Of a stretch of 44,078 bases of DNA, positions 1-8,741 are shown one piece after another. Each line of letters begins with the position of its first letter. Position 1 is the first letter of the stretch. The notes under the pieces were generated by a model, which worked only from the letters and a program-made list of their open reading frames with translations, was not told the DNA's origin and did not search any database. Origin of the DNA: Streptomyces sp. ISL-100 (GTDB lineage Bacteria; Actinomycetota; Actinomycetes; Streptomycetales; Streptomycetaceae); assembly GCF_018614615.1 (NCBI RefSeq), contig NZ_JAGGOK010000103.1, positions 1 through 44,078 of the forward strand. The letters are read 5' to 3'. A program made the position numbers and the translations under genes.

Positions 1-21
1 GTGGGGTGGGGTGGGGTGGGG
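1..21. repeat. GTGGG tandem repeat at window edge
   Basis: Four head-to-tail GTGGG units open the window, followed by GAAAGG and about 45 bases with no gene before the M24 peptidase stop codon. A low-complexity tract at the first base suggests an assembly break. The motif GGGGTGGGG recurs inside the dispersed intergenic element seen at 1940-1959 and 25185-25204. Confidence 0.7.
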
Positions 22-69
22 AAAGGCCCGCCGCAGGCGGCCTGCCGTTGCCGCGAGCGCGCGGCCGCC

Positions 70-1218
70 TCAGCTGACGACGGCCATCTCGCGTGCCGTC
101 GTGTTGAGGCGGCGCCCGCCGTCCCCCGTGACGGTCACGATGTCCTCGATGCGTACCCCGAAGCGCCCGGGGAGGTAAATGCCGGGCTCGATGGAGAAGC
201 ACATGCCGGGTACCAGCGGCTGCTCCTCGCCCTCGATCATGTACGGCGGTTCGTGCGTGGTCACCCCGATGCCGTGCCCGGTGCGGTGGATGAACCGATC
301 GCCGTACCCCGCCTCGGTGATGACCGCGCGCGCCACCCGGTCCACCTCCTGGCAGGCGATCCCCGGCCGCACCGCCTCGAACGCCGCCTGCTGCGCCTCC
401 CGTACGACGTCGTGGACGCGCTGCTCCTCGGTGCTCGGGGCGCCGACGTGGACCGTACGGGAGGTGTCGGAGCCGTAACCGTGCTTGAGGCCGCCGAAGT
501 CGAGCACGACCATGTCGCCCTCCTCGATGACGCGCTCACCGGCCTCGTGGTGCGGGTTGGCGCCGTTCGGGCCGCTGCCGACGACCGTGAAGTCCACCTG
601 CTCGTGTCCGAACTGCGCGAGCAGATGGGCGAGTTCGGCGGCCACCTCGTTCTCGCGGAGACCGGAGAACCGGAGCTTGACAATCTCCTCGTACGTCGCG
701 TCCGCGGCCGCCCCCGCCGCCTCCAGCCGCGCCAGCTCGGCGGCGTCCTTGACGGCCCGCAGCATGGGCAGGGCGGCCGTCAGCGATACGTACGAAGTGG
801 CCGGCAGCGCCTGCTGGAGGCCGAGAAGGTGCATCGCCCAGGTGTTGTCGCTGACCGCGAAGCGGCCGTCAAAGTCGAGGAGCGGGGCGGTGACGGCGTA
901 CGGGTCCTTGCCGTCCGTCCAGTCGCGCAGGGTGAGTGCGGCGGCGCCGGGGGCCTGTTCGGCGTCCGGCGCCTCCAGGGTCGGCACGACGAGGACCGGG
1001 TCCTGTTCGACGGACAGGACGAGCAGCGTGAGCCGTTCGGTGGTGGCGGGCCGATAGCCGGTGAGGTGGACCAGGTCGGGTCCGGGCGCGACGAGTACGC
1101 CGTCCAGGCCGGCGTCGGCGGCCGACTGCGCGGCGCGGGCCATGCGGGCGCGGTAGTCGTCGGCGGTGAAGGGCGCGGGGGCGGGGGCGGATGCGGCGGA
1201 CGCGGGCGCGGAGGACAT
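70..1218 (-). CDS. M24 family metallopeptidase (Xaa-Pro aminopeptidase-like)
   Basis: This 382-residue protein is a probable cytoplasmic Xaa-Pro peptidase of the pita-bread fold that removes N-terminal residues preceding proline. An N-terminal creatinase-like domain (about 20-150) precedes the M24 catalytic domain (about 160-380). The five expected metal ligands are visible: D240 in VVLDFGG, D251 in YGSDTSRT, H315 in HRTGHGIG, E344 in SIEPGIY and E358 in VRIEDIV. The ATG start at 1218 lies 4 bp after the stop of the kinase gene on the same strand, so the two form an operon. An Ala/Pro-rich stretch of about 16 residues precedes the fold and is probably disordered. The family is certain; the exact substrate is not. 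Confidence 0.93.
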   Translation of the reverse strand: MSSAPASAASAPAPAPFTADDYRARMARAAQSAADAGLDGVLVAPGPDLVHLTGYRPATTERLTLLVLSVEQDPVLVVPTLEAPDAEQAPGAAALTLRDWTDGKDPYAVTAPLLDFDGRFAVSDNTWAMHLLGLQQALPATSYVSLTAALPMLRAVKDAAELARLEAAGAAADATYEEIVKLRFSGLRENEVAAELAHLLAQFGHEQVDFTVVGSGPNGANPHHEAGERVIEEGDMVVLDFGGLKHGYGSDTSRTVHVGAPSTEEQRVHDVVREAQQAAFEAVRPGIACQEVDRVARAVITEAGYGDRFIHRTGHGIGVTTHEPPYMIEGEEQPLVPGMCFSIEPGIYLPGRFGVRIEDIVTVTGDGGRRLNTTAREMAVVS

Positions 1219-1222
1219 GGCC

Positions 1223-1900
1223 TCATCCTGCCCGGCGCGCGGTGTCCTCGCCAGGCGATGGAGGGGTTGCGCCGTGGGCGAAAGTGACGACGAGGTCGGC
1301 GCGGTGCCGGCACCCCGCGACCAGCCGGGCGTTGGCCTCGTCCGACGCGTGGACGAAGCGCTCGGCGGCCGGGCGGGACTTGCCGAACCTCTCGTGCCGG
1401 TCGACGAGGCGGCGTACCCGCTCCTCCTGTTCGGCCTCCAGGAACCACGCCTCGTCGAGCAGGTCCCGAACCCGCGCCCAGGGGCCCGCGTCGAGGAGCA
1501 GGTAGTTCCCCTCGGTGACGACGAGCGGTACGTCCTGGGGGCCGGGTACGGCGATGCTGCCCGCCACGGGTTCCTCGATCATCCGGTCGAAGGCGGGCGC
1601 GTAGACGACGGTGTCCGGCGTCTCGGGGGAGCGCAGGCGCGCGAGGAGGGCGGCGTATCCGGCGGCGTCGAAGGTGTCCGGGGCGCCCTTCCTGCCCGTA
1701 CGCCCGAGGCGCTCCAGCTCGGCTCCGGCGAGGTGGAAGCCGTCCATGGGGACGAGTACGGCGAGTCCGTCGAGGCGGTCGACGAGGTGCGCGGCAAGGG
1801 TGGACTTTCCGGCCCCGGGCGCGCCGGCGATACCGAGGATGCGGCGGCGGCCGGGGGCGATCAGGCGGCGGGCGCGGTCGACGAGGTGGCGCGGTTCCAT
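1223..1900 (-). CDS. P-loop nucleoside/nucleotide (uridine-kinase-like) kinase
   Basis: This 225-residue kinase belongs to the uridine kinase / pantothenate kinase-like P-loop group (YggC type). The Walker A motif GAPGAGKST sits at about residues 26-34. An MDGFH motif follows, typical of the group's acceptor-site aspartate. TEGNYLLL marks the Walker B strand, and RHERFGKS is a lid-like arginine segment. The phosphate acceptor cannot be read from sequence; a nucleoside, sugar or pantoate-like metabolite are all possible. I chose the ATG at 1900; another ATG at 1933 would add 11 residues, and neither has a clear ribosome site. It is the first gene of a two-gene operon with the M24 peptidase. 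It is divergent from the VOC gene. Confidence 0.85.
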   Translation of the reverse strand: MEPRHLVDRARRLIAPGRRRILGIAGAPGAGKSTLAAHLVDRLDGLAVLVPMDGFHLAGAELERLGRTGRKGAPDTFDAAGYAALLARLRSPETPDTVVYAPAFDRMIEEPVAGSIAVPGPQDVPLVVTEGNYLLLDAGPWARVRDLLDEAWFLEAEQEERVRRLVDRHERFGKSRPAAERFVHASDEANARLVAGCRHRADLVVTFAHGATPPSPGEDTARRAG

Positions 1901-1939
1901 GGGGCCATGGTGCCGCTCGGCGCGCGAATTCATCCCGTT

Positions 1940-1959
1940 CGGGAAGGGGCGGGGTGGGG
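1940..1959. repeat. Dispersed G-rich intergenic motif
   Basis: The 20-mer beginning CGGGAAGGGG and ending GGGGTGGGG lies in the divergent gap between the kinase and VOC genes. It recurs exactly at 25185-25204 inside the DUF692 linker, and a related CCCCTTCCCGAAC is at 34167-34179. It overlaps the purine-rich stretch ahead of the VOC start and probably supplies part of its ribosome site. Confidence 0.55.
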
Positions 1960-1972
1960 AAGGAAGAAACCC

Positions 1973-2365
1973 ATGCCGCACATCGCCCTCGTCACCCTCG
2001 TCGTCCGCGACTACGACGACGCCATCGCCTTCTACACCGGCGTCCTCGGCTTCGAGCCGGCCGAGGACACCGACCGGGGCGACGGCTCCCGCTGGGTCGT
2101 GGTCCGCCCGCCCGGGTCCACGGACGAAGGTGCGGGCCTGCTGCTGGCCCGCGCGAAGGACGACGCGCAGCTCGCGCGCGTGGGCGGGCAGACGGGCGGG
2201 CGTGTCGGCTTCTTCCTGCACACCGAGGATTTCGCGCGCGACCACGCCCGGATGACGGCGGCGGGCGTCCGCTTCCTGGAGGAGCCGCGCCATGAGCCGT
2301 ACGGTTCGGTCGCCGTCTTCGAGGACCTGTACGGCAACCGCTGGGACCTGCTCCAGCCGGCCTGA
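1973..2365 (+). CDS. VOC (glyoxalase/bleomycin-resistance fold) protein
   Basis: This 130-residue protein has the vicinal oxygen chelate fold. It opens with a typical first beta-strand and metal-binding His (MPHIALVTLVVRD). It then has the DAIAFYTGVLGF helix, a central RVGFFLHTEDF strand, and the terminal SVAVFEDLYGNRWDLLQ strand with the usual Glu/Asp region. Members detoxify methylglyoxal, bind antibiotics or act as dioxygenases, and the substrate here is unknown. The ATG at 1973 is preceded by AAGGAAG. The reading frame is open far upstream, but only this start gives a standard VOC N terminus. The alpha-mannosidase gene follows 61 bp downstream on the same strand. Confidence 0.88.
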   Translation: MPHIALVTLVVRDYDDAIAFYTGVLGFEPAEDTDRGDGSRWVVVRPPGSTDEGAGLLLARAKDDAQLARVGGQTGGRVGFFLHTEDFARDHARMTAAGVRFLEEPRHEPYGSVAVFEDLYGNRWDLLQPA

Positions 2366-2426
2366 GGGCACAGAGGGAGTACGCCGCCGTGCCGTCCCGC
2401 CTTGCCCCACACCATCGGAGTCACTC

Positions 2427-5400
2427 ATGCATGACGACCGAAGCATCGTGGAACACCGCCTGCGCCGCGTCCTCACCGAGCGCATCAAGCCCGCCGTCCG
2501 CTCCCGGCCGCTGCCGATGACCATCGAGAAGTGGGAGGTCCCGGGCGAGCCGGTCCCGGTCGCAGAGGGCTTGTCCGCCGTGTACGAGCCGGCTGCGGCG
2601 GGGCAGGCATGGGGCCCGGCGTGGGGCACCACGTGGTTCAGGGTCACGGGGCGGGTGCCGGCCGAGTGGCGGGGCCGTACCGTCGAGGCCGTCCTCGACC
2701 TCGGCTTCGACCGGCAGATGCCGGGCTTCCAGTGCGAGGGCCTGGTCTACCGCCCCGACGGGGAGGCCGTGAAGGCCCTCAACCCGTTCAACGACTGGGT
2801 GCGGATCGGTGACCCGGCCGAGGGCGGCGAGGAGGTGCTGCTGTACGTCGAGGCCGCTTCCAATCCGGTGCTGGCGGGCCATACGCCGACGTACGAGGGC
2901 GACAGGCTGACCTCCTGCGCCGATCCGCTGTACCGCGTCCAGCGGATGGATTTGATGGTCTTCGAGGCCGAAGTGTGGGGGCTGGTCCAGGATCTGGAGG
3001 TGCTGGGCTCGCTGATGACCGAGCTGGCTGAGAGCGACGCGCGGCGTTGGGAGATCCTGCGGGCGGTCGAGCGTGCGCTGGACGCCGTCGACCTGGCCGA
3101 CATCGCCAGTACGGCCGCCCGCGCCCGCGCGGAGCTGGCCGGGGCCCTCGCTTCCCCCGCGAACGCGTCCGCGCACCGCGTCAGCGCGGTCGGGCACGCG
3201 CACATCGACTCGGCGTGGTTGTGGCCGCTGCGCGAGACGGTGCGGAAGGTGGCTCGTACCTGCTCCAACGTGGTGGCACTGATGGACACCTGCCCCGACT
3301 TCGTCTTCGCGATGTCGCAGGCGCAACAGCTCGCCTGGATCAAGGAGCACCGGCCGGAGGTCTTCGCGAGGGTGAAGGAGAAGATCGCGAACGGGCAGTT
3401 CGTGCCGGTCGGCGGGATGTGGGTGGAGTCGGACACGAACATGGTGGGCGGGGAGGCGATGGCGCGTCAGTTCTTGTACGGGAAGAAGTTCTTCCTGGAC
3501 GAATTCGGCATCGAAACGCATGAGGTCTGGCTGCCGGACTCCTTCGGCTACACGGCGGCGATGCCGCAGCTCGTCAAGCTGTCGGGCTCGAAGTGGTTCC
3601 TGACGCAGAAGATCTCGTGGAGCCAGTCCAACAAGTTCCCGCACCACACCTTCTGGTGGGAGGGCATCGACGGCACGCGCGTCTTCACCCACTTCCCGCC
3701 GGTCGACACGTACAACTCCGACCTCGGCGGCGCCCAGCTGGCGCACGCCGCCCGCAACTACCGGGAGAAGGGGCGGGCTTCGCGCTCCCTTGCCCCCTTC
3801 GGGTGGGGCGACGGCGGTGGAGGCCCCACGCGGGAGATGCTGGCGCGGGCTGAGCGCCTGCGGGATCTGGAGGGCTCTCCAACGGTGACGGTCGAAAAGC
3901 CGTCCGCCTTCTTCGCGAAGGCGGAGGCGGAGTATCCGGACGCGCCGGTGTGGGCGGGCGAGCTGTATCTGGAGCTGCACCGCGGTACGTACACCTCGCA
4001 GGCGAAGACCAAGCAGGGCAACCGGCACAGCGAGTCGCTGCTGCGGGAGGCGGAGCTCTGGGCGGCGACGGCGGCGGTGCGCGTGGCCGGCTACTCCTAC
4101 CCGTACGAGGACCTGGAGCGGATCTGGAAGACGGTCCTGCTGCACCAGTTCCACGACATCCTGCCGGGCTCGTCGATCGCGTGGGTCCACCGGGAGGCGC
4201 GGGAGACGTACGCGCGGGTGCGGGCGGAGCTGGAGGCAATCACGGCGGCGGCGCAGGGGGCGCTGGCGGGCGAGGGTTCGGCGGAGGTGACTTTCAACGC
4301 GGCGCCGCACGCCCGCCGTTCGGTCCCGGCGGGCGGAGCGGCGGCGGCTCCGGCTTCTGCCGCCGGCCCCGTCACCGCCGTAACCGTCGGCACCGCCGTA
4401 ACCGCCGTGAGCCACGAGTCCGGCGGCTACGAACTCGCCAACGGCCTGCTGCGGATCGTCGTCGACGGGCGCGGCCTGGTGATCTCGGCGTACGACGTTG
4501 GGGCGCGGCGGGAGGCGGTGGCGCCGGGCGGGGCCGCCAATCTCCTCCAGATCCATCCGGATTTCCCGAACATGTGGGACGCGTGGGACGTCGACGAGTT
4601 CTACCGCCACAACGTGACGGACCTGGTGGGCGTGGACAGCATCGCCCTGACCGAGTCGACGCGGGACCGGGCGGTGGTGACGGTCTCGCGCTCCTTCGGC
4701 GACGGCTCAACAGCCGTACAACGCCTCACCCTCCTCTCCGGTGCGAAGGTCCTGAACATCGAGACGGAGGTGGACTGGCACGAGACGGAGAAGTTTCTGA
4801 AGGTGGCCTTCCCGCTCGATGTGAAGGCGGACAGGTCGGCCGCCGAGACGCAGTTCGGTCATGTCTTCCGCGCCACGCACACCAACACATCGTGGGAGGC
4901 GGCGAAGTTCGAGATCTGCGCGCACCGCTGGATCCAGGTGGAGGAGCCGGGATGGGGTGCGGCGATCGTGAACGACTCGACGTACGGCCACGATGTGACA
5001 CGCGCCGTACGGGAGGACGGCGGCCAGACCACCACCGTCCGCCTCTCCCTTCTCCGCGCCCCGCGCTACCCGGACCCCGCCACCGACCAGGGCACGCACC
5101 GCCTGCGTTTCGCGCTGGCGCCGGGCGCGACGGTCGTGGACGCGGTGCGCGAGGGGCACTGGATCAACCTTCCGGAGCGTACGGTCAGGGGCTCCGGCAC
5201 CGCTGTCGAACCACTGCTCACGTCGGACGACGCCCGCGTCGTGGTGGAGGCGGTGAAGCTGGCGGAGGACCGCAGCGGCGATGTGATCGTGCGGCTGTAC
5301 GAGGCGGCGGGCGGCCGAGCGTCGGCGACGCTCAGGACCGGCTTCCCGGTCACCTCGGCGATGGAGACGGACCTCCTGGAACGCCCCCTGGCCGACTCGC

Positions 5401-5486
5401 CGACGTACGAACTGACCCAGCAGGGCTCCTTGGACCTGGCCATGCGCCCCTTCCAGATTCTGACGCTTCGTCTGGCGCGGAGCTGA
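2427..5486 (+). CDS. Glycoside hydrolase family 38 alpha-mannosidase
   Basis: This 1019-residue protein is a retaining, zinc-dependent alpha-mannosidase of GH38 and is close to full family length. An N-terminal beta domain (1-245) precedes the catalytic barrel. Zinc and active-site residues are seen in GHAHIDSAW (H259, D261) and the nucleophile in LPDSFGY (D371). The helical segment around LHRGTYTSQAKTKQGNRHSE and the C-terminal beta-sandwich domains follow. No signal peptide is present, so it probably trims mannosides in the cytoplasm. I chose the ATG at 2427 because CGGAG lies 6 bases upstream and the longer frame has no domain. Residues about 630-670 are a low-complexity Ala/Gly/Val linker. 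Confidence 0.95.
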   Translation: MHDDRSIVEHRLRRVLTERIKPAVRSRPLPMTIEKWEVPGEPVPVAEGLSAVYEPAAAGQAWGPAWGTTWFRVTGRVPAEWRGRTVEAVLDLGFDRQMPGFQCEGLVYRPDGEAVKALNPFNDWVRIGDPAEGGEEVLLYVEAASNPVLAGHTPTYEGDRLTSCADPLYRVQRMDLMVFEAEVWGLVQDLEVLGSLMTELAESDARRWEILRAVERALDAVDLADIASTAARARAELAGALASPANASAHRVSAVGHAHIDSAWLWPLRETVRKVARTCSNVVALMDTCPDFVFAMSQAQQLAWIKEHRPEVFARVKEKIANGQFVPVGGMWVESDTNMVGGEAMARQFLYGKKFFLDEFGIETHEVWLPDSFGYTAAMPQLVKLSGSKWFLTQKISWSQSNKFPHHTFWWEGIDGTRVFTHFPPVDTYNSDLGGAQLAHAARNYREKGRASRSLAPFGWGDGGGGPTREMLARAERLRDLEGSPTVTVEKPSAFFAKAEAEYPDAPVWAGELYLELHRGTYTSQAKTKQGNRHSESLLREAELWAATAAVRVAGYSYPYEDLERIWKTVLLHQFHDILPGSSIAWVHREARETYARVRAELEAITAAAQGALAGEGSAEVTFNAAPHARRSVPAGGAAAAPASAAGPVTAVTVGTAVTAVSHESGGYELANGLLRIVVDGRGLVISAYDVGARREAVAPGGAANLLQIHPDFPNMWDAWDVDEFYRHNVTDLVGVDSIALTESTRDRAVVTVSRSFGDGSTAVQRLTLLSGAKVLNIETEVDWHETEKFLKVAFPLDVKADRSAAETQFGHVFRATHTNTSWEAAKFEICAHRWIQVEEPGWGAAIVNDSTYGHDVTRAVREDGGQTTTVRLSLLRAPRYPDPATDQGTHRLRFALAPGATVVDAVREGHWINLPERTVRGSGTAVEPLLTSDDARVVVEAVKLAEDRSGDVIVRLYEAAGGRASATLRTGFPVTSAMETDLLERPLADSPTYELTQQGSLDLAMRPFQILTLRLARS

Positions 5487-5562
5487 GAGCGTCGGCCGAT
5501 GGAGTTCTGATCCCCGGATTGAGAGCCTGAAAAAAGGCCAGGTCCCGGACCACGCTCCGGCG

Positions 5563-5568
5563 TAGCAT
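5563..5568 (+). promoter_or_regulatory. -10 box of leaderless M19 peptidase gene
   Basis: TAGCAT lies 8 bases before the ATG at 5577, and no ribosome site lies between. The spacing fits transcription starting at or next to the start codon, as is common in actinobacteria. No good -35 hexamer is visible at 17-19 bases. Confidence 0.45.
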
Positions 5569-5576
5569 CCGGCCGC

Positions 5577-6617
5577 ATGTCCTCTCCCGAACTGCACCAC
5601 GACGCCGTCGTGGCCGACACCCACAACGACCTCCTCCTGGCGGTCACCGCCCGCCCGCCGCGCCGCTGGGCGGGCTTCTTCCTCGAGCAGTGGCTTCCGC
5701 AGCTGCGCGAGGGCGGGGTGAACCTCCAGGTACTGCCGGTCTTCATTGAGGACAACTTCCGCCCGGAAGGCGCCCTCCGCGAGACCCTGCGCATGATCGA
5801 GTGCGCGCACACGCTGGCCGAGGGCAACGCGGACGAGGTACGGCTGTGCCTGGACGGCGCCGACATCGACGCGGCGCTGGGGGCGGGGCAGGTCGCCCTG
5901 GTACTGGCCCTGGAGAGCGCCCCCGGCATAGACGCCAACGTAGAACTCCTGCCCACCCTCCACCGCCTGGGCGTACGTATCGCCTCCATAGCCCACTGGG
6001 GCCGTACGCCGCTGGCCGACGGCAGCGGCGAGGACGCCACCGGAAGCCGCCTCACCGCAGCCGGTGTCGAGGCCCTGGCCGAGATGGAACGTCTGGGCAT
6101 CCTCTTCGACGTATCGCACCTGAGTGCCTCCGGCGTTGCCCACGTCCTTGAGCTGGCCACCCGCCCCGTCCTCGCCACCCACTCCTCGGCCCGCGCCCTG
6201 CGCGACCACCACCGCAACCTCACCGACGCCCAGATCCGGGGCATCGCCGCGACCGGCGGCACGGTGTGCGTGAACTTCCTCCCGGAGTTCCTGGCCGACG
6301 ACCCGGCCGAGTGCACCCTGGACCGGCTGACCGACCACATCCTGCACATCACCGACGTCGCCGGCGCCGACCACGTGGGCCTGGGCCCGGACTTCATCCA
6401 GGAGGTGATCGGCGACATCACCCCACCCTGCTGCGAGCCCGACTACGGCTTCCCCTGGTCCCTCCCGGGCATCGAGGGACCCCGCGGCCTGCCCTTGCTC
6501 ACGGAGGCACTGCTGTCCCGAGGTCTGCCGGAGGAAACCATCCGCAAGATCCTCGGCGACAACGTTCTCGCCCTCTTCCGCAAGGAACTGGGCCGCCCGC
6601 GGAACTTTCGTCCGTAA
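5577..6617 (+). CDS. Membrane dipeptidase (renal dipeptidase, M19 family)
   Basis: This 346-residue zinc dipeptidase of the amidohydrolase superfamily hydrolyses dipeptides, often including D-residues at the C-terminal side. The metal motif HND (H16, D18) lies in VVADTHNDLLL. A bridging Glu is in ALVLALESAPG. Later His ligands sit in DVSHLS and LATHSSARAL, and GLGPDF closes the barrel. The length is normal for bacterial M19 proteins. No signal peptide or lipobox is seen, so the protein is cytoplasmic despite the family name. The start is probably leaderless (see the -10 box). Confidence 0.93.
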   Translation: MSSPELHHDAVVADTHNDLLLAVTARPPRRWAGFFLEQWLPQLREGGVNLQVLPVFIEDNFRPEGALRETLRMIECAHTLAEGNADEVRLCLDGADIDAALGAGQVALVLALESAPGIDANVELLPTLHRLGVRIASIAHWGRTPLADGSGEDATGSRLTAAGVEALAEMERLGILFDVSHLSASGVAHVLELATRPVLATHSSARALRDHHRNLTDAQIRGIAATGGTVCVNFLPEFLADDPAECTLDRLTDHILHITDVAGADHVGLGPDFIQEVIGDITPPCCEPDYGFPWSLPGIEGPRGLPLLTEALLSRGLPEETIRKILGDNVLALFRKELGRPRNFRP

Positions 6618-6725
6618 CAGGACCACTGAAGGATCGTCGCCGGATCCGGTTGTGCCAGCTTGACGAACGCATCCCGTGCACGCCCCGGGTTCAGAAGGGT
6701 GGCTCCACGAGCAACCGGAGCCCTA

Positions 6726-7208
6726 CTAGCGCTGAGCCTCGTCCAGTGCGCCCGTCAAGCGGCCCAGGAGTCCTTGAAGGCCGAGGATCTCCTCGATCGA
6801 AAGGCCTGTCGCGGCAAGAATCCTGCGCGGCACCGGCAGCGCCCGCTCACGCATCTCCGCCCCCGCTTCTGTCAGCTCGACCGTTACGGAGCGTTCGTCG
6901 GCGGCGCTGCGCTCGCGTCGCACCAGGCCGGCCGTCTCCAGCCGCTTGAGCAGCGGAGACAGCGTGCCGGAGTCGAGGCGCAGCTGCTCGCCGATCGCCT
7001 TGACGGGCTGCGGGCCGTGCTCCCAGAGGACGAGCATCGCCAGGTACTGGGGGTACGTGAGGCCGAGGTCCTTGAGCGCGTCGCGGTAGACGCCGCCGAA
7101 GGCGCGCGAGGCCGCGTGCAGCAAGAAGCAGACCTGGTGATCGAGGCGGAGCAGCTCCGCATCGGAGACTGCGGGGAGGACCGGGTCGGTGGTGGGGGCG
7201 GGCGTCAT
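6726..7208 (-). CDS. ohrR: MarR-family organic peroxide sensor OhrR
   Basis: This 160-residue winged-helix repressor has the OhrR layout. The reactive peroxidatic cysteine C27 lies in LDHQVCFLLHAASRA. The tyrosine-bearing helix is YRDALKDLGLTYPQYLAMLVLWE-like, and the DNA-recognition region runs through LDSGTLSPLLKRLE and the wing RERSAADERSV. In the family, oxidation of this Cys by organic hydroperoxides releases the DNA. It is divergent from ohr, and a nested dyad lies in the 93-bp gap, which supports direct mutual and self regulation. The start is the ATG at 7208. No second Cys is present, so it belongs to the one-Cys type. Confidence 0.9.
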   Translation of the reverse strand: MTPAPTTDPVLPAVSDAELLRLDHQVCFLLHAASRAFGGVYRDALKDLGLTYPQYLAMLVLWEHGPQPVKAIGEQLRLDSGTLSPLLKRLETAGLVRRERSAADERSVTVELTEAGAEMRERALPVPRRILAATGLSIEEILGLQGLLGRLTGALDEAQR

Positions 7209-7228
7209 GGATCCAGGGTAACCCGTCG

Positions 7229-7262
7229 CACATCATTAGGTTGTGCGCAATTTAATGATGTG
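7229..7262. promoter_or_regulatory. Nested dyad, candidate OhrR operator
   Basis: CACATCATTA (7229-7238) and TAATGATGTG (7253-7262) are perfect inverted repeats. Between them TTGTGCGCAA (7241-7250) is a near-perfect palindrome with exactly the same centre. The element lies between the divergent ohrR and ohr starts and is AT-rich compared with its surroundings. It would suit one or two MarR dimers. That OhrR binds it is inference from position. Confidence 0.7.
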
Positions 7263-7301
7263 CAATCCTTGAGCCTCCCGCAGACGAACGAGGAGACCCC
7301 C

Positions 7302-7712
<411 letters not shown>

Positions 7713-7734
7713 CACGGGGCACTGCCCAAAACCC

Positions 7735-7766
7735 GTGAAGGGCGCCCCCTCAGGGGCGCCCTTCAC
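7735..7766. terminator. Perfect 14-bp hairpin between convergent genes
   Basis: GTGAAGGGCGCCCC (7735-7748) pairs with GGGGCGCCCTTCAC (7753-7766) around a 4-base loop. It lies between the convergent ends of ohr and the PIN toxin gene and can serve both strands. There is no long T run, as is usual in Streptomyces. Confidence 0.8.
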
Positions 7767-7769
7767 GAT

Positions 7770-8255
7770 TCACACCGCCACGACATGCACATCTGGTGGC
7801 TCCAGCACTGCGAGGTACGACTTCAGGTCGTCCGGATCGCTGGTGAAGATCACCGCACTGCCGTGCCGGACCGCGGCCATCGCAACCCAGGCGTCCACCG
7901 CGCCAGGCCTCTTCTTCGGCGATAGTTTCGCCTCGCCGAGTGCCGCGCCGACGCGACGCCAGTCCACAACATCGAGACCCGTCGCGCAGGCGATGCACTC
8001 GGGACGGCCGGCGCTCGTTTCGCGCATCGAAGGCTCCGAGCTGCGGGCCTGCGGCACCGTGCAGTCCTTCAGCACGCCGGCCAGTGCGTGTACCAGTGCC
8101 GGACGGGGCCGCCAGACCTGGGCGAGGACCGGTCCGAGTACCAGTGCACGGTGCGGGCTCGCCTTCATTCCCTCATGCAGGCGAACCGCCTTGGCTTTGC
8201 GGTCAGCGAGCGCGATGAGCATCCCGGTGTCGTAAACAGGCACCCGTGCACTCAC
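7770..8255 (-). CDS. PIN-domain toxin (VapC-like)
   Basis: This 161-residue protein fits a PIN-fold ribonuclease. An early Asp is in VPVYDTGML. A middle acidic segment is in GAVDAWVAMAAVRHG. A C-terminal FTSDPDDLKSYL supplies the last acidic residues. In the VapC family these bind Mg and cleave RNA, often initiator tRNA or rRNA. The GTG start at 8255 overlaps the antitoxin stop by four bases, the usual arrangement for translationally coupled toxin-antitoxin pairs. The target RNA cannot be inferred. The protein is slightly longer than the roughly 130-residue norm. Confidence 0.82.
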   Translation of the reverse strand: MSARVPVYDTGMLIALADRKAKAVRLHEGMKASPHRALVLGPVLAQVWRPRPALVHALAGVLKDCTVPQARSSEPSMRETSAGRPECIACATGLDVVDWRRVGAALGEAKLSPKKRPGAVDAWVAMAAVRHGSAVIFTSDPDDLKSYLAVLEPPDVHVVAV

Positions 8256-8578
8256 GCGACTCGCCCCGGGCGCGCACCGGAGCGGTCCGCGCCGTGGACC
8301 AGACCGAGAGCCTCTTCGACCTCGAGACGTTCCTGCTCCGTCAACTCTCCAGGTGCCACATCCGGTTCCGGGGACAGCCCAGCGGCTTCGGCCTCAGCCG
8401 CCGCGATCATCGCGTCCACCCCGGCAAACTGGTCCTCTATGGCGTCGGTCTCCGCCATCTGCCGCGTCGCGGCATGCACCAGGTACGCCGAGACGTCCAT
8501 TCCGGCTCGCTCTGCGTGCTCCCTGATGCGCTCGGCCTGCTCCTGTCCAAGGCTGATACTGATCCTGGTTTTCGCCAC
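8252..8578 (-). CDS. Ribbon-helix-helix antitoxin (VapB/CopG-like)
   Basis: This 108-residue protein starts with a basic beta-strand and two helices (AKTRISISLGQEQAERIREHA then GMDVSAYLVHAATRQM, each segment read separately). That is the ribbon-helix-helix DNA-binding pattern. An acidic tail (about 55-95) would wrap the toxin. The GTG at 8578 follows a TACACT -10 box by six bases, so the mRNA is probably leaderless. The pair is likely autorepressed at that promoter. Confidence 0.78.
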   Translation of the reverse strand: MAKTRISISLGQEQAERIREHAERAGMDVSAYLVHAATRQMAETDAIEDQFAGVDAMIAAAEAEAAGLSPEPDVAPGELTEQERLEVEEALGLVHGADRSGARPGRVA

Positions 8579-8584
8579 ACGGAA

Positions 8585-8590
8585 AGTGTA
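8585..8590 (-). promoter_or_regulatory. -10 box of the toxin-antitoxin operon
   Basis: On the minus strand TACACT is followed by six bases and the antitoxin GTG, the spacing of a leaderless transcript. The flanking ACGCGT and TACGCG steps give weak symmetry that an RHH antitoxin could bind. Confidence 0.4.
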
Positions 8591-8741
8591 TGACGCGTAT
8601 TACGCCCTGCCTGGCTGAGCCCTCTTGTGGAATGGTCCGGCAGGCGTCCGGCGAACGGACACCCCCCGCCCGTGGAACGACGTGAGACCCTGAACACTCG
8701 GGCAGAGCCGTTGAGTTGTGTGCCGGAGGGGGTCGTTTTTC

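Noticed and set aside
1..1287. Long plus-strand frame opposite the M24 peptidase
   Set aside because: It is an antisense shadow with Arg/Gly/Ala-rich nonsense composition. The minus strand carries all five metal ligands.
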